Shown here: positions 34,487 to 44,620 of the stretch, piece by piece
How positions within the stretch are numbered: the first letter of the stretch is position 1
How the letters are laid out: the number at the start of each line of letters is the position of its first letter
Source: an uncultured Thermoleophilia bacterium
Lineage (GTDB): Bacteria > Actinomycetota > Thermoleophilia > Miltoncostaeales > Miltoncostaeaceae
Reading direction: 5' to 3'
Assembly (NCBI GenBank): GCA_938017905.1
Contig: CALIKX010000001.1
Coordinates: forward strand, 20,652-84,651
DNA length: 64,000 nucleotides
Translations under genes and position numbers: made by a program
Notes under the pieces: model-generated
What the model saw: only the letters and a program-made list of their open reading frames with translations
Database searches by the model: none
What the model was told of the DNA's origin: nothing

Positions 34487-34972
34487 GTGAGCACCGAGAC
34501 CACCGCAGAGGCGACCGACGTGGAGGCCACCAACGACGTGGAGTCCACCGAGGCCCCGGAGACCGGGCAGTCGCCCGAGCCGGCCCGCTCCGACCGGTCG
34601 CGCAACCGCGCCCCCGCCCGTCCGCAGGCCACGGCCAAGTTCGTGCGCGTGTCGGCCCGGAAGGCCCGCCTGGTGGCGGACCTGATCCGGGGCGCGTCGG
34701 TGCCCGAGGCGCAGGCCATCCTGGCTTTCTCCACCCGCGCGGCGGCCGAGCCGGTGCGCAAGGTGCTGGAGTCGGCCATGGCGAATGCCGACCACAACGC
34801 GGGCCTCGATGTCCGCGAGCTCCACGTGGTGCGCGCCACGGTGGACGAGGGCCCGACCATGCGGCGCTTCCGCCCGCGTGCACAGGGCCGCTCGAGCCGC
34901 ATCAACAAGCGCACCTGCCACATCACGATCGGCCTCGGCCTTCCGGGCGACGAGGCGGAGGGACGTGCCTGA
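34487..34972 (+). CDS. rplV: 50S ribosomal protein L22 with N-terminal extension
   Basis: A 161-residue L22 whose beta hairpin lines the exit tunnel. The conserved part starts only at ~residue 45 ([19 protein letters not shown]) and ends [15 protein letters not shown]. The first ~45 residues, from a GTG at 34487, are a Thr/Glu/Ala/Pro-rich acidic segment then basic ([17 protein letters not shown]); most L22 lack this. The start codon is 1 nt after the rpsS stop, which supports the long form. Its stop shares a base with the rpsC ATG. Confidence 0.93.
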   Translation: MSTETTAEATDVEATNDVESTEAPETGQSPEPARSDRSRNRAPARPQATAKFVRVSARKARLVADLIRGASVPEAQAILAFSTRAAAEPVRKVLESAMANADHNAGLDVRELHVVRATVDEGPTMRRFRPRAQGRSSRINKRTCHITIGLGLPGDEAEGRA

Positions 34973-35751
34973 TGGGACAGAAGGTCAACCCCACCGGATT
35001 CCGCATCGGCGTCCTGCAGGGCTGGAAGAGCAACTGGTACACCGAGCGCGACTACGCCGCGTACCTCGATGAGGACCGCGCCGTGCGCGACCACATCATC
35101 GGCAAGCTCAGCCACGCCGGGCTGTCCGACATCCAGATCCGCAAGGACGCCACCAAGCTGACGGTGGACATCTACACCGCGCGTCCCGGCATCGTGATCG
35201 GCAAGAGCGGATCCGAGGTGGATGCCCTGCGCCGTGAGCTGAACCAGCTCACCGGCAAGCAGATCCAGATCAACATCAACGAGATCAAGCGCCCGGAGCT
35301 CGACGCCACGCTGGTTGCCCAGTCGATCGCCGAGCAGCTGGAGAACCGCGTCTCGTTCCGCCGCGCCATGAAGCGCGCGCTCACCTCGGCCATGCGCTCC
35401 GGCGCCCAGGGCGTGAAGGTGCAGTGCGGCGGGCGCCTGGGTGGATCCGAGATGTCGCGCTCCGAGCACTACTCCGATGGCCGCGTGCCGCTCCACACGC
35501 TGCGCGCCGACATCGACTACGGATTCGCCGAGGCGAAGACCACCTTCGGCCGCATCGGCGTGAAGGTGTGGATCAACAAGGGTGAGGTCCTGCCCGAGGG
35601 CGTCGTGGACGCCCGTGGACGCAGCGCCGAGATCGACGCACCCCCGCCGCGGCGCCCGCGCCGTGACGGCCGCGGTGGCGGTGGCGGGCGTGGCCGCGGT
35701 GGCCAGGGCCGTGGCGGCCAGGGCGGCCCGCAGGGCCAGGGAGCGAGGTAG
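34972..35751 (+). CDS. rpsC: 30S ribosomal protein S3 with Arg/Gly-rich tail
   Basis: A 259-residue S3, part of the mRNA-entry helicase. [20 protein letters not shown], the KH domain [20 protein letters not shown] and the C-terminal domain [20 protein letters not shown] are clear. The last ~40 residues are a Pro/Arg then Arg/Gly repeat tail ([16 protein letters not shown]), longer than in E. coli. Confidence 0.96.
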   Translation: MGQKVNPTGFRIGVLQGWKSNWYTERDYAAYLDEDRAVRDHIIGKLSHAGLSDIQIRKDATKLTVDIYTARPGIVIGKSGSEVDALRRELNQLTGKQIQININEIKRPELDATLVAQSIAEQLENRVSFRRAMKRALTSAMRSGAQGVKVQCGGRLGGSEMSRSEHYSDGRVPLHTLRADIDYGFAEAKTTFGRIGVKVWINKGEVLPEGVVDARGRSAEIDAPPPRRPRRDGRGGGGGRGRGGQGRGGQGGPQGQGAR

Positions 35752-35754
35752 CCC

Positions 35755-36168
35755 ATGCTGATGCCGAAGCGCACCAAGTACCGGAAGGCCCACCGCGGCC
35801 GCCGCCGGGGCATGTCGAAGGGGAACCAGCAGGTCAACTTCGGCGAGTACGGCCTGAAGTCGCTTGAGAACGGCTGGATCACCAACCGGCAGATCGAGAG
35901 TGCGCGTGTGGCCATGACGCGCTACATCAAGCGCCAGGGCAAGGTGTGGATCAACCTGTTCCCGCACCTGCCGGTCACCAAGAAGCCGGCCGAGACCCGC
36001 ATGGGCTCCGGCAAGGGGTCCCCCGAGTCGTGGGTGTCGGTGGTCAAGCCGGGCATGGTCATGTTCGAGCTGTCGGGCGTGCCCGAGGAGACCGCGCGCG
36101 AGGCCATGCGCCTCGCCGCGATGAAGCTGCCCGTGAAGTGCAAGTTCGTGATGCGTGAGGACGCCTAG
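35755..36168 (+). CDS. rplP: 50S ribosomal protein L16
   Basis: A 137-residue L16 near the A-site tRNA and the peptidyl-transferase centre. Starts [38 protein letters not shown] is the signature. Three nt after rpsC. Confidence 0.97.
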   Translation: MLMPKRTKYRKAHRGRRRGMSKGNQQVNFGEYGLKSLENGWITNRQIESARVAMTRYIKRQGKVWINLFPHLPVTKKPAETRMGSGKGSPESWVSVVKPGMVMFELSGVPEETAREAMRLAAMKLPVKCKFVMREDA

Positions 36169-36171
36169 CCC

Positions 36172-36393
36172 ATGCCGATGCTGAAGGCCAGTGAACTGCG
36201 CGAGCTGTCGGATGACGAGCTCGCGGCCAAGCTCGAGGAGTCGCGTGAGGCGCTCTTCAACCTGCGGTTCCAGCTGCCCACGGGCGCGCTGGAGCGCACG
36301 AGCGAGATCGGCGTCCGCAAGCGGGAGATCGCCCAGATCCTGACCGTCGCCCGCGAGCGCGAGATCGCCAAGGAGGAGATTGCCGGTGGCTGA
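36172..36393 (+). CDS. rpmC: 50S ribosomal protein L29
   Basis: A 73-residue helical L29 at the exit-tunnel rim. [20 protein letters not shown] and [14 protein letters not shown] are family hallmarks. Its end overlaps rpsQ by 8 nt. Confidence 0.95.
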   Translation: MPMLKASELRELSDDELAAKLEESREALFNLRFQLPTGALERTSEIGVRKREIAQILTVAREREIAKEEIAGG

Positions 36394-36658
36394 GACGCCC
36401 CAGGAGAGCGTGGTCCGGCGCAAGGTGCGCCAGGGCGTCGTCACGAGCGACGGCCGCGATCGCACCATCACGGTGCGCGTCGATACCTCGCGCCGCCACC
36501 CCATCTACGGGAAGACCGTCCGGTCGTCGTCGAAGCTCCACGCGCATGACGAGGGCAACGAGGCCGGCATCGGCGATGTCGTCCGCGTGGTGGAGTGCCG
36601 CCCCCTGTCGAAGCAGAAGCGCTGGCGCCTCGTCGAGATCGTCGAGAAGGCCCGCTAG
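36386..36658 (+). CDS. rpsQ: 30S ribosomal protein S17
   Basis: A 90-residue OB-fold S17. GTG at 36386 ([20 protein letters not shown]) is favoured; an in-frame TTG lies 6 nt upstream. [14 protein letters not shown] and [19 protein letters not shown] are typical. Confidence 0.94.
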   Translation: MAETPQESVVRRKVRQGVVTSDGRDRTITVRVDTSRRHPIYGKTVRSSSKLHAHDEGNEAGIGDVVRVVECRPLSKQKRWRLVEIVEKAR

Positions 36659-36667
36659 GAGCACGCG

Positions 36668-37036
36668 ATGATCCAGAACGAATCACGACTCCGCGTGGCG
36701 GACAACACCGGTGCCCGCGAGATCCTGTGCATCCGCGTGCTGGGCGGCAGCAAGCGCCGCTACGCGCACGTGGGTGACACGATCGTGGCCACCGTCAAGC
36801 AGGCCACACCCAACGGCGCCGTCAAGAAGGGCGAGGTCGTGAAGGCCGTGGTGGTGCGCACGAAGAAGGCGCACCCGCGCGACGACGGCACGCTCATCGC
36901 CTTCGACGAGAACGCCGCCGTCATCATCGACAACGCGCAGAACCCGCGCGGCACCCGCATCTTCGGGCCTGTCGCGCGCGAGCTGCGCGAGAAGCAGTTC
37001 ATGAAGATCGTCTCGCTTGCGCCGGAGGTGCTGTGA
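36668..37036 (+). CDS. rplN: 50S ribosomal protein L14
   Basis: A 122-residue L14, an interface protein and the RsfS silencing-factor target. [20 protein letters not shown] and [17 protein letters not shown] identify it. AGGAG precedes the ATG. Its stop shares one base with rplX. Confidence 0.97.
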   Translation: MIQNESRLRVADNTGAREILCIRVLGGSKRRYAHVGDTIVATVKQATPNGAVKKGEVVKAVVVRTKKAHPRDDGTLIAFDENAAVIIDNAQNPRGTRIFGPVARELREKQFMKIVSLAPEVL

Positions 37037-37350
37037 TGCCCGCTCGCGTGAAGAAGGGCGATGAGGTGATGTGCATCGCGGGCAAGGACCGGGGCCGTAC
37101 CGGCACCGTGCTCGAGGTGATGCCCCAGGAGCAGCGCGTCCTGGTGGAGGGCCTGAATATCGTGAAGCGCCACACCAAGGCGCGTCCGCCCGACGACCCG
37201 GGCGGGATCATCGAGAAGCCGGCTCCCATGCACCTCTCGAACGTCATGCCGATCGACCCGTCGGACAAGAAGCCATGCCGGGTCCGCATCGAGGAGAAGG
37301 ACGGGGAGCGCATCCGCGTGTCCGCCCGTACCGGGGAGGCCCTGGATTGA
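37036..37350 (+). CDS. rplX: 50S ribosomal protein L24
   Basis: A 104-residue L24 assembly initiator with a KOW motif, [20 protein letters not shown], and [23 protein letters not shown] 37036 (TGATG junction) is used; GTG 37033 is possible. Confidence 0.95.
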   Translation: MPARVKKGDEVMCIAGKDRGRTGTVLEVMPQEQRVLVEGLNIVKRHTKARPPDDPGGIIEKPAPMHLSNVMPIDPSDKKPCRVRIEEKDGERIRVSARTGEALD

Positions 37351-37988
37351 GCACCGACACCGCCATTCCGCCCGCGCGCCTGAAGGCGCGCTACGAGGAC
37401 GAGGTCCGGCCGAAGCTGCAGGAGCAGTTCGGCTACTCCTCGCCGATGCAGCATCCGCGCATCGAGAAGATCACGCTGAACATGGGCGTGGGCGAGGCCA
37501 AGCAGAACTCGAAGACGCTCGACGAGGCCGTGGAGCAGCTGGCGATCATCTCCGGCCAGCGCCCGGCCATCACGCGGGCCCGCAAGTCCATCGCCCAGTT
37601 CAAGCTGCGCGAGGACATGCCGATCGGCGCGAAGGTCACCCTGCGCGGCGCGCGCATGTGGGAGTTCCTGGACCGCCTGAACACGGTCGCGCTGCCGCGC
37701 ATCCGCGACTTCCGGGGCATCAACCCCGACGGGTTCGACGGCCGCGGCAACTACAACCTCGGCCTGCGCGAGCAGACGATCTTCCCCGAGATCGACTACG
37801 ACAAGGTCGACAAGGTCCGTGGGCTCAACGTGACCATCACGACGTCGGCGACGACGGACGAGGAGGCCCGTGCCATGCTCACGGCCCTCGGGATGCCGTT
37901 CCGCGAGGAGGGCTACAGCGCCGAGGAGCGCGCTGCCCGCCGTCGCAAGAAGATGCGCAAGTACGGCGGCCGCGGCCGCAAGCGATAG
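37347..37988 (+). CDS. rplE: 50S ribosomal protein L5
   Basis: A 213-residue L5, which binds 5S rRNA. A TTG start overlaps the rplX stop (TTGA). The normal body includes [20 protein letters not shown] and [20 protein letters not shown] basic C-terminal extension of ~25 residues ([19 protein letters not shown]) is longer than usual. Confidence 0.95.
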   Translation: MSTDTAIPPARLKARYEDEVRPKLQEQFGYSSPMQHPRIEKITLNMGVGEAKQNSKTLDEAVEQLAIISGQRPAITRARKSIAQFKLREDMPIGAKVTLRGARMWEFLDRLNTVALPRIRDFRGINPDGFDGRGNYNLGLREQTIFPEIDYDKVDKVRGLNVTITTSATTDEEARAMLTALGMPFREEGYSAEERAARRRKKMRKYGGRGRKR

Positions 37989-38006
37989 AGGAAGGTTCAC
38001 GAACCC

Positions 38007-38192
38007 GTGGCGAAGACGTCCCTCAAGGTGAAGGCCTCCCGGCCTCCCAAGTACCGCACCCAGGCGTACACCCGGTGTCACCGGTGCGGTCGCTCGCGCG
38101 CCGTGTTCCGCAAGTTCGGCCTGTGCCGCATCTGCCTGCGCGACGAGGCCCACGCGGGCCACATCCCCGGCATGACGAAGTCGAGCTGGTAG
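38007..38192 (+). CDS. rpsN: 30S ribosomal protein S14, zinc-binding type
   Basis: A 61-residue short S14 with two C-x-x-C pairs (CHRC and CRIC), the zinc C+ form also called rps[21 protein letters not shown] begins at a GTG. It lies in the standard rplE-rpsN-rpsH position. Confidence 0.96.
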   Translation: MAKTSLKVKASRPPKYRTQAYTRCHRCGRSRAVFRKFGLCRICLRDEAHAGHIPGMTKSSW

Positions 38193-38196
38193 CCCG

Positions 38197-38592
38197 ATGC
38201 TGACCGATCCCATCGCAGACATGCTCACGCGCATCCGCAACGCCAATCTGGCGCTGCACGACACCGTCGAGATGCCCGGCAGCCGCCTGAAGGCCGACAT
38301 CGCCCGCGTGCTCGAGGAGCAGGGCTACATCGCCGGCTACGAGACGGTGACCGGGGACTCGCGCTCGACCCTGGTCGTGAAGCTCAAGTACGACGAGGAC
38401 CGACGCCGCGTGATCACCGGCCTCAGCCGCGTGTCGAAGCCCGGCCGCCGCGTGTACGCCGACAAGGACTCCCTGCCCAAGGTCCTGGGCGGCATGGGAG
38501 TCGCCATCATCTCGACGTCGCAGGGGCTCCTCACGGGGCACGACGCCCGTCGCCGCGGGGTCGGCGGCGAGGTCCTGTGCACGGTCTGGTAG
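38197..38592 (+). CDS. rpsH: 30S ribosomal protein S8
   Basis: A 131-residue S8, a primary 16S binder and, in E. coli, the spc-operon repressor. [20 protein letters not shown] and the C-terminal [20 protein letters not shown] are typical. Four nt after rpsN. Confidence 0.97.
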   Translation: MLTDPIADMLTRIRNANLALHDTVEMPGSRLKADIARVLEEQGYIAGYETVTGDSRSTLVVKLKYDEDRRRVITGLSRVSKPGRRVYADKDSLPKVLGGMGVAIISTSQGLLTGHDARRRGVGGEVLCTVW

Positions 38593-38605
38593 GGGGAGAG
38601 CGCAG

Positions 38606-39139
38606 TTGAGCCGAATCGGACGCGCGCCCATCACGGTGCCCGACGGGGTCACCGTGGACATCACGGGGCAGAAGGTGTCGGTGAAGGGCCCGAAGGGTGA
38701 ACTCGAGCACACGGTGGTCGAGCCCATCCGCGTGGCCCAGGAGGAGGGCGCCCTCGTGGTGACCCGCCCCACCGACCGCGGCCCGCACCGGGCGCTGCAC
38801 GGGTTGTCCCGCAGCCTCGTCGCCAACATGGTGACTGGCGTCACCTCGGGCTTCGAGAAGCGCCTGGCCCTCGTGGGCGTGGGCTATCGTGCCCAGCTCA
38901 AGGGCAAGAACCTCGAGCTGGCGGTGGGCTTCTCGCACCCCGTCACGTTCGAGCCGCCCGAGGGCATCACGTTCGAGGTCCCCGAGCCCACGGAGATCGT
39001 GGTGTCGGGCATCGACAAGCAGAAGGTCGGCCAGATTGCGTCGGAGATCCGCCGCGTGCGGCCGCCCGAGCCCTACAAGGGCAAGGGTATCCGCTACGAG
39101 GGCGAGGCCGTGAGGCGCAAGGTCGGGAAGAGGGCGTAG
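38606..39139 (+). CDS. rplF: 50S ribosomal protein L6
   Basis: A 177-residue L6 near the sarcin-ricin loop. A TTG start ([20 protein letters not shown]) follows [28 protein letters not shown] at the C-terminus is the L6 signature. Confidence 0.96.
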   Translation: MSRIGRAPITVPDGVTVDITGQKVSVKGPKGELEHTVVEPIRVAQEEGALVVTRPTDRGPHRALHGLSRSLVANMVTGVTSGFEKRLALVGVGYRAQLKGKNLELAVGFSHPVTFEPPEGITFEVPEPTEIVVSGIDKQKVGQIASEIRRVRPPEPYKGKGIRYEGEAVRRKVGKRA

Positions 39140-39144
39140 GAGAC

Positions 39145-39498
39145 ATGGGCAAGATCAGCACCCGCGACGCCCGCGCGCGTCGCCACCGCCGCGTCCGCGG
39201 CAAGGTCCACGGCACGGCCGAGCGCCCCCGCCTGTCGGTGTCGCGATCGAACCTGCGCATCTACGCGCAGCTGATCGACGATGACCGCGGCCACACGGTC
39301 GCGGCCGCGGGGTCGCACGAGGCGGCGCTCAAGCCGCTTCCCAAGGGCGACGCCGCGGGCGAGGTGGGCAAGCTCATCGCCGAGCGCGGCAAGGCCGCCG
39401 GCGTGACCCGCGTGGTCTTCGACCGCGGCGGCTACCTGTACCACGGCCGGGTGAAGGCCCTGGCCGACGGCGCCCGCGAGGGCGGGCTCGAGTTCTAG
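39145..39498 (+). CDS. rplR: 50S ribosomal protein L18
   Basis: A 117-residue L18 that binds 5S r[23 protein letters not shown] and the C-terminal [20 protein letters not shown] are diagnostic. AGGAG lies just 5' of the ATG. Confidence 0.96.
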   Translation: MGKISTRDARARRHRRVRGKVHGTAERPRLSVSRSNLRIYAQLIDDDRGHTVAAAGSHEAALKPLPKGDAAGEVGKLIAERGKAAGVTRVVFDRGGYLYHGRVKALADGAREGGLEF

Positions 39499-39514
39499 GA
39501 CCGGGGAAGAGGAC

Positions 39515-40078
39515 ATGGCAGAGCGCAGGCGCGACAGGGTGACGACCGAGGGGCAGGAGCTCTCCGAGCGCGTGGTTCAGGTGAACCGCGTGGCCAAGGT
39601 CGTCAAGGGCGGCCGCCGCTTCTCGTTCTCGGCCCTGGTGGTCGTGGGCAATGAGGTGGATGCGGTAGGCGTGGGTCACGGGAAGGCCAACGAGGTCCCC
39701 CTGGCCATCCAGAAGGCCGTCGATGACGCCAAGAAGAACATGTTCCGCGTGCCGCGGTACGGGCAGACCATCCCCCACGAGGTGATTGGGCGCCATGGCG
39801 CGGGCCGCGTGCTGCTGAAGCCGGCGGCGCCCGGTACCGGGGTCATCGCGGGCGGCGGCGTGCGCGCCGTGCTGGAGCTGGCCGGCGTGCGGGACATCCT
39901 CAGCAAGTCGCTGGGCACCACCAACCCGGTCAACCTGGTGACCGCGACCGTGAACGGGCTGAAGAGCCTGCGCACGCCAGAGGAGGTCGCCGCGCTGCGT
40001 GGGAAGACCGTGGCCGAGGTGCTGGGCACCGGCGGCAACGCCACGGCGTCCGCGGCTGCCGAGGAGGTCACGGCGTGA
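39515..40078 (+). CDS. rpsE: 30S ribosomal protein S5
   Basis: A 187-residue S5. [20 protein letters not shown] and [20 protein letters not shown] mark the double-stranded-RNA-binding-like and C-terminal domains. GTGA junction with rpmD. Confidence 0.97.
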   Translation: MAERRRDRVTTEGQELSERVVQVNRVAKVVKGGRRFSFSALVVVGNEVDAVGVGHGKANEVPLAIQKAVDDAKKNMFRVPRYGQTIPHEVIGRHGAGRVLLKPAAPGTGVIAGGGVRAVLELAGVRDILSKSLGTTNPVNLVTATVNGLKSLRTPEEVAALRGKTVAEVLGTGGNATASAAAEEVTA

Positions 40079-40266
40079 GCGCCCTCAGGGTCACGCAGGT
40101 CCGCTCCCAGATCGGGAGCAGCGAGCGCCACCGCGGCACCCTTCGTGCCCTGGGCCTCGGTCGCATTGGCAAGACGGCGGTCCACGAGGACTCGCCGGCA
40201 CTGCAGGGGGCCCTCCGCAAGGTGGCGAACCTCGTGCAGGTGGAGGAGGTCGACAGTGGCAGCTGA
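40075..40266 (+). CDS. rpmD: 50S ribosomal protein L30
   Basis: A 63-residue L30. [20 protein letters not shown] and [24 protein letters not shown] spacing match the family. GTG start inside the rpsE stop; the end overlaps rplO by 11 nt. Confidence 0.94.
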   Translation: MSALRVTQVRSQIGSSERHRGTLRALGLGRIGKTAVHEDSPALQGALRKVANLVQVEEVDSGS

Positions 40267-40792
40267 TGAGCCCATGGTGACGGGCGCGGGCGTGGATCCC
40301 GAGGATGTGCGCCTCGAGAGCCTCGGCCCCAACCCCGGTTCCCGCCACCGCCGCAAGCGCGTGGGTCGCGGTCCCGGTTCCGGCAAGGGCAAGACGTGCG
40401 GCCGCGGCACCAAGGGTGCCGGCGCGCGATCGGGCCCTGGTCCCCGTCCCGGCTACCAGGGCGGGTCGATCCCCCTCCACATGCAGAAGGGCAAGCTGCG
40501 CGGCCCCAACCACAAGAAGTCGATGCCGATCGGTCCGTTCCGCACGTCATCGGTGCCCGTGAACGTGGGCGCGCTGGCAAATGCCTTCGCGGCCGGTGAC
40601 GTGGTGGACGTGGAGGTCCTGGCCGCGCGCGGCCTGGTGAAGAACAACTCCAACCGCGACTACCCGGTGAAGCTGCTCGCGGGCGGCGAGATCTCCCACG
40701 CACTCACGGTGCGCGTGAATCAGGCGTCGGCGGCCGCGGTGGCCAAGATCGAGGCGGCCGGCGGCCGCGTCGAGCTCGTCGGCACGGAGTAG
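40256..40792 (+). CDS. rplO: 50S ribosomal protein L15
   Basis: A 178-residue L15. The Gly/Arg-rich N-terminal extension (RVGRGPGSGKGKTCGRGTKG) threads into 23S rRNA and the globular C-terminal part ends in AAGGRVELVG. GTG 40256 within the end of rpmD gives a ~20-residue acidic lead ([20 protein letters not shown]), a little longer than usual; GTG 40277 is an alternative. Confidence 0.93.
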   Translation: MAADEPMVTGAGVDPEDVRLESLGPNPGSRHRRKRVGRGPGSGKGKTCGRGTKGAGARSGPGPRPGYQGGSIPLHMQKGKLRGPNHKKSMPIGPFRTSSVPVNVGALANAFAAGDVVDVEVLAARGLVKNNSNRDYPVKLLAGGEISHALTVRVNQASAAAVAKIEAAGGRVELVGTE

Positions 40793-40816
40793 GACGCCTC
40801 AGGCGAGGCCCCGCTG

Positions 40817-42082
40817 ATGCTCCAGGCCATGCTCAACTCGCTCCGCTCGCCGGAGCTGCGGAAGAAACTGCTGTTCACGGCGGGCATCCTGGTGGTGTTC
40901 CGGTTCGGCTCGTACGTGCCGGTGCCCGGCGTCGAGCCCGAGCGCCTGGCCGCCGCCCTGGAGAACCAGGGCACCACCAACATCCTGAACTTCCTCAACC
41001 TGTTCGCGGGTGGGGCGCTCACGCGCTTCGCCGTGTTCGCGTTGGGGATCATGCCGTACATCACCGCGAGCATCATCCTGCAGCTGCTCACGGTCGTGAT
41101 CCCGTCGCTCGAGCGCCTCCAGAAGGAGGGCGAGTCGGGCTACGCCAAGATCACCCAGTACACGCGGTACATGACCGTGGGCCTGGCATTCCTGCAGTCC
41201 ATGGCCTACGTCCTGTACTTCCGGTCGCAGGACGCCCTGCCGGGCGTGGGCTGGTCGCGCACCTTCCTGATCGTCATCTCGCTGACCGCGGGCACCACGC
41301 TGGTGATGTGGTTGGGCGAGCTGATCACCCAGCATGGCGTGGGCAACGGCATCTCGCTGCTCATCTTCGTGTCGATCGTGTCGGCGCTGCCCGACGCAAT
41401 CCGCGGCTGGCTCGGCCTGCCCCCGGTCACGGCCGTGGTGATCGGCGTCATCGCCGCCGCCATCGTGGTGGGCGTGGTGTTCGTGAACGAGGGCGTGCGC
41501 CGCATCCCCATCCAGTACGCGAAGCGCCAGGTGGGCCGCCGCATGACATCGGGCGGCAGCACGTACATGCCGATCCGCGTGAACATGGCGGGCGTGATCC
41601 CCGTGATCTTCGCGGCCTCCATCACGATCCTCCCGCCCACCATCGCCGAGCTCGCGGGCGGCACCGGCTGGGCCCAGGGCGTGGCCGACTTCCTGTCACC
41701 GGGCTCCTGGTGGTTCATCCTGTTCGAGGGCCTGCTGATCGTGCTGTTCACCTACTTCTACACCGCGGTGCAGTTCAACCCGACGGAGCAGGCCGACAAC
41801 CTGAAGAAGTACGGCGGGTTCATCCCCGGCGTGCGCCCCGGCCGCCCGACGGCCATCTACCTCGATCGCGTCGTGTCACGCCTCACGCTCCCGGGTGCGA
41901 TCTACCTCGCCATCATCGCCGAGTTCCCGAACATCGTCTTCCGGTACCTGCCGGAGTCGAACGTGTTCTTCGGGCTCTTCGGCGGAACGTCCATGCTCAT
42001 CGTCGTCGGCGTCGCCCTGGACACCATGCGCCAGATGGAGGCCCAGCTGATGATGCGCTCCTACGAAGGGTTCCTCCAATAG
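40817..42082 (+). CDS. secY: Preprotein translocase subunit SecY
   Basis: A 421-residue, ten-helix channel protein. [20 protein letters not shown] (helix 1), the plug-region [20 protein letters not shown], the C4-C5 loops ([37 protein letters not shown]) and a short C-terminus are all normal. It partners SecE at 4168. The adk frame begins within its stop codon. Confidence 0.97.
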   Translation: MLQAMLNSLRSPELRKKLLFTAGILVVFRFGSYVPVPGVEPERLAAALENQGTTNILNFLNLFAGGALTRFAVFALGIMPYITASIILQLLTVVIPSLERLQKEGESGYAKITQYTRYMTVGLAFLQSMAYVLYFRSQDALPGVGWSRTFLIVISLTAGTTLVMWLGELITQHGVGNGISLLIFVSIVSALPDAIRGWLGLPPVTAVVIGVIAAAIVVGVVFVNEGVRRIPIQYAKRQVGRRMTSGGSTYMPIRVNMAGVIPVIFAASITILPPTIAELAGGTGWAQGVADFLSPGSWWFILFEGLLIVLFTYFYTAVQFNPTEQADNLKKYGGFIPGVRPGRPTAIYLDRVVSRLTLPGAIYLAIIAEFPNIVFRYLPESNVFFGLFGGTSMLIVVGVALDTMRQMEAQLMMRSYEGFLQ

Positions 42083-42717
42083 CGCGCCTCGTTCTGTTCG
42101 GACCACCCGGTGCCGGCAAGGGCACCCAGGCGGAGATGCTGAAGGAGCGCGGGCTCCTGCACCTCTCCACCGGCGACCTGCTGCGCGCCGCGGTGAAGGA
42201 GGGCACGCCGCTGGGGCTCGAGGCCAAGCGCTACATGGACGCCGGCGACCTGGTGCCCGACGCGGTCGTGATCGGGATGATCCAGGAGGCGCTTGCCGGG
42301 CGCACCGATGACTTCATGCTGGACGGCTTCCCGCGCACCACTCCCCAGGCCGAGGCGCTCGACGCCATGCTGGCCGGGATGGGCGCGCCGGTGGACGCCG
42401 TGATCTCGTTCGACGTGCCGCGCGATGAGCTGGTGCGGCGCCTCGGCGGCCGGTGGATCTGCCGCGGCTGCGGCCGGTCGTTCCACGAGGTGAGCAATCC
42501 CTATGACGGCGCGCCATGCTCGGCAACGGGGGCCGAGTGCGACCTGTACCAGCGGGATGATGACCGTCCGGAGGCCGTCGCCAACCGCCTCGACGTGTAT
42601 GACTCCCAGACCGCGCCGCTCATCGACTACTACGCATCGCGTGGGCTGCTGCGCCGGGTGGACGGCGCGCTGCCGCTCGACGAGGTCCAGGCGCAGGTTG
42701 TCGAAGCGATCGCGTAG
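42079..42717 (+). CDS. adk: Adenylate kinase, with no canonical start codon (probable ATA)
   Basis: A 212-residue adenylate kinase (ATP + AMP = 2 ADP). The P-loop is LFGPPGAGKGTQAEML, the AMP site DGFPRTTPQAEALD, and the LID carries four cysteines, CRGC and PCSATGAEC, a zinc-type LID. Family members start M-R-L-V-L-x-G. Here ARLVLFGPP is preceded by ATA at 42079, which overlaps the secY stop (ATAG). No ATG, GTG or TTG exists in frame nearby; the nearest lies far inside secY. GAAGGG at 42065-42070 is a suitable Shine-Dalgarno. Likely coupled reinitiation from secY. Confidence 0.92.
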   Translation: MARLVLFGPPGAGKGTQAEMLKERGLLHLSTGDLLRAAVKEGTPLGLEAKRYMDAGDLVPDAVVIGMIQEALAGRTDDFMLDGFPRTTPQAEALDAMLAGMGAPVDAVISFDVPRDELVRRLGGRWICRGCGRSFHEVSNPYDGAPCSATGAECDLYQRDDDRPEAVANRLDVYDSQTAPLIDYYASRGLLRRVDGALPLDEVQAQVVEAIA

Positions 42718-42736
42718 GGCGCGGGGGCAGGACACC

Positions 42737-43513
42737 GTGGACGGCGGAACGGGCCGGGGCGGTCCCATCACCAAGACGCCGGCCGAGATCGACGCCATGG
42801 CGGCGAGCGGTGCCGTGCTGGCCGAGTGCCTGGACATGCTCGAGGCCGCAGTGGCTCCCGGCGTCACCACGCTCGCCCTCGACGAGATGGCCGAGGAGTT
42901 CATCCGCGGTCGTGGTGGGGTGCCGTCATTCAAGGGGTACCACGGCTTTCCCGGCACGATCTGCCCTTCGGTGAACGAGGAGGTCGTGCACGCGATCCCC
43001 GGGCCCTACGTGCTGGGCGAGGGCGACATCGTGAGCATTGACTGCGGCGTGACGCTGGACGGCTGGGTGAGTGACTCGGCCCGCACGATCCCGGTGGGCG
43101 AGGTGGGCCAGGTGGCCTCCGACCTCATGGACGCCACGCGGCGGTCGCTCGCCGCGGGCATCACCCAGGCGCGGCCCGGCAACCGCACCGGCGACATCGG
43201 GGCTGCGGTGCAGGAGGTCGTGGAGCGTGCCGGCTTCAACGTGGTGCGCACGCTGGTGGGGCACGGAGTGGGTCGCAGCATGCACGAGGAGCCCCAGGTG
43301 CCGAACTTCGGCACGGCCGGCACGGGGGTGCTGCTGGAGGAGGGCATCGTCATCGCGATCGAACCGATGGTGACCGAGAAGGACCCGGAGGTCGTGCTGG
43401 GCGGGGATGGCTGGGTGGTCGCCACCCGTGACATGGGCCTCGCCGCGCACTTCGAGCACACGGTGGCCATCACGGCATCGGGCCCGCGAATCCTGACCCG
43501 TCGTGCCGGGTGA
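42737..43513 (+). CDS. map: Methionine aminopeptidase, type I
   Basis: A 258-residue MetAP-1 that removes initiator Met. The active-site and metal residues are in place: His in KGYHGFPGTICPSVNEEVVH, Asp in SIDCGVTLDGWVSDSART, His in GHGVGRSMHEEP, Glu in IAIEPMVTEKD and Glu in HFEHTVAIT. GTG at 42737 is used; the first ~10 residues are Gly-rich. Followed not by infA but by a 192-nt gap and rpmJ. Confidence 0.95.
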   Translation: MDGGTGRGGPITKTPAEIDAMAASGAVLAECLDMLEAAVAPGVTTLALDEMAEEFIRGRGGVPSFKGYHGFPGTICPSVNEEVVHAIPGPYVLGEGDIVSIDCGVTLDGWVSDSARTIPVGEVGQVASDLMDATRRSLAAGITQARPGNRTGDIGAAVQEVVERAGFNVVRTLVGHGVGRSMHEEPQVPNFGTAGTGVLLEEGIVIAIEPMVTEKDPEVVLGGDGWVVATRDMGLAAHFEHTVAITASGPRILTRRAG

Positions 43514-43521
43514 CGGATCGG

Positions 43522-43663
43522 TTCCGCTGATGCCCCGTTCCTGCTATCTTGCGCGGCCGCGCGTGGAACGAAACGCGACGGTCGTCCTGTGCCATGCGGG
43601 CCGGACGATTGCCGGTCGTCACCTCGCGCGCAGTGGGGGCGTCGCGGCCCATCGGGCCCCGCG
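43522..43663 (+). promoter_or_regulatory. Probable promoter and leader hairpin for rpmJ-rpsM-rpsK-rpsD
   Basis: TTCCGC (43522-43527), 17-nt spacer, TATCTT (43545-43550). About 100 nt further down, CGCGGCCC-ATC-GGG-C-CCCGCG (43643-43663) forms a hairpin with one bulged C. The 192-nt map-rpmJ gap (43514-43705) holds no other open frame; infA is normally found here. Confidence 0.5.
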
Positions 43664-43705
43664 CCTTTCCGTGTCGTCCCCGGGTCACCCATCGAGGAGC
43701 AATCC

Positions 43706-43819
43706 GTGAAGGTCCGTCCGTCCGTGAAGCCGATGTGCGAGAAGTGCCGTGTGATCAAGCGGCACGGCAAGGTCCTCGTGATCTGCGAGAACCCTCGTCA
43801 CAAGCAGACCCAGGGGTAG
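43706..43819 (+). CDS. rpmJ: 50S ribosomal protein L36, zinc-binding form
   Basis: A 37-residue L36. [20 protein letters not shown], then C27 and H32, give the Cys3-His zinc site of the C+ form. GTG start with GAGGAG 7 nt upstream. Three nt before rpsM. Confidence 0.95.
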   Translation: MKVRPSVKPMCEKCRVIKRHGKVLVICENPRHKQTQG

Positions 43820-43822
43820 TCA

Positions 43823-44194
43823 GTGGCACGAATCGCCGGAGTCAACGTCCCCCGCGAGAAGCGGGTGGAGATCGGCCTCACCTACGTCTACGGCATCGGC
43901 CGCACGACGGCCAACGAGATCCTCGAGAAGGTCGGCATCAGCAAGGACACCTACGTCCGCGACCTGACCGAGGAGGAGGTCGGCCAACTCCGCGAGGTGA
44001 TCGAGCGCGATTACATCGTGGAGGGTGACCTCCGGCGCGAGCGCGCCAACAACATCAAGCGCCTGATGGACATCGGCTGCTACCGCGGCCTGCGTCACCG
44101 GCGCGGCCTGCCGGCCCATGGCCAGCGGACCAAGACCAACGCCCGGACCCGCAAGGGCCCGAAGCGCACCGTCGGCAAGCAGCGCAAGTCGTAG
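43823..44194 (+). CDS. rpsM: 30S ribosomal protein S13
   Basis: A 123-residue S13, in the subunit bridges and near P-site t[23 protein letters not shown] and the C-terminal [20 protein letters not shown] are diagnostic. GTG start. Confidence 0.97.
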   Translation: MARIAGVNVPREKRVEIGLTYVYGIGRTTANEILEKVGISKDTYVRDLTEEEVGQLREVIERDYIVEGDLRRERANNIKRLMDIGCYRGLRHRRGLPAHGQRTKTNARTRKGPKRTVGKQRKS

Positions 44195-44212
44195 CCGGAG
44201 CGTAAGGAGCAC

Positions 44213-44611
44213 ATGGCACGCCAGAAGGCCACACGAGGTCGTACCCGCCGCAAGGCCCGCAAGAACATCGCGGCCGGTCACGCGCACATCAAGACCTCGT
44301 TCAACAACACGATCGTCACCCTGACCGACCGCTCGGGCAACGTGATCGCGTGGGAGACTGCCGGCTCGGCCGGCTTCAAGGGCTCCCGCAAGAGCACCCC
44401 GTTCGCGGCCCAGGTCACGGCCGACGCGGCTGCCCGCAAGGGCATGGAGCACGGCCTGCAGAAGGTGGACGTCTTCGTCAAGGGCCCCGGCTCGGGCCGC
44501 GAGACCGCCATCCGTTCGCTGCAGGCCGCCGGCCTCGAGGTGACCTCGGTCACCGACGTCAGTCCCGTTCCCCACAATGGCTGCCGCCCGCGCAAGCGGC
44601 GCCGCGTCTAG
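44213..44611 (+). CDS. rpsK: 30S ribosomal protein S11
   Basis: A 132-residue S11. [20 protein letters not shown] and [19 protein letters not shown] are typical. AAGGAG upstream of the ATG. Confidence 0.97.
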   Translation: MARQKATRGRTRRKARKNIAAGHAHIKTSFNNTIVTLTDRSGNVIAWETAGSAGFKGSRKSTPFAAQVTADAAARKGMEHGLQKVDVFVKGPGSGRETAIRSLQAAGLEVTSVTDVSPVPHNGCRPRKRRRV

Positions 44612-44620
44612 GAGGCCGAC

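Noticed and set aside
43514..43705. A diverged infA in the map-rpmJ gap
   Set aside because: No frame of sufficient length or S1-fold-like sequence is present on the plus strand.
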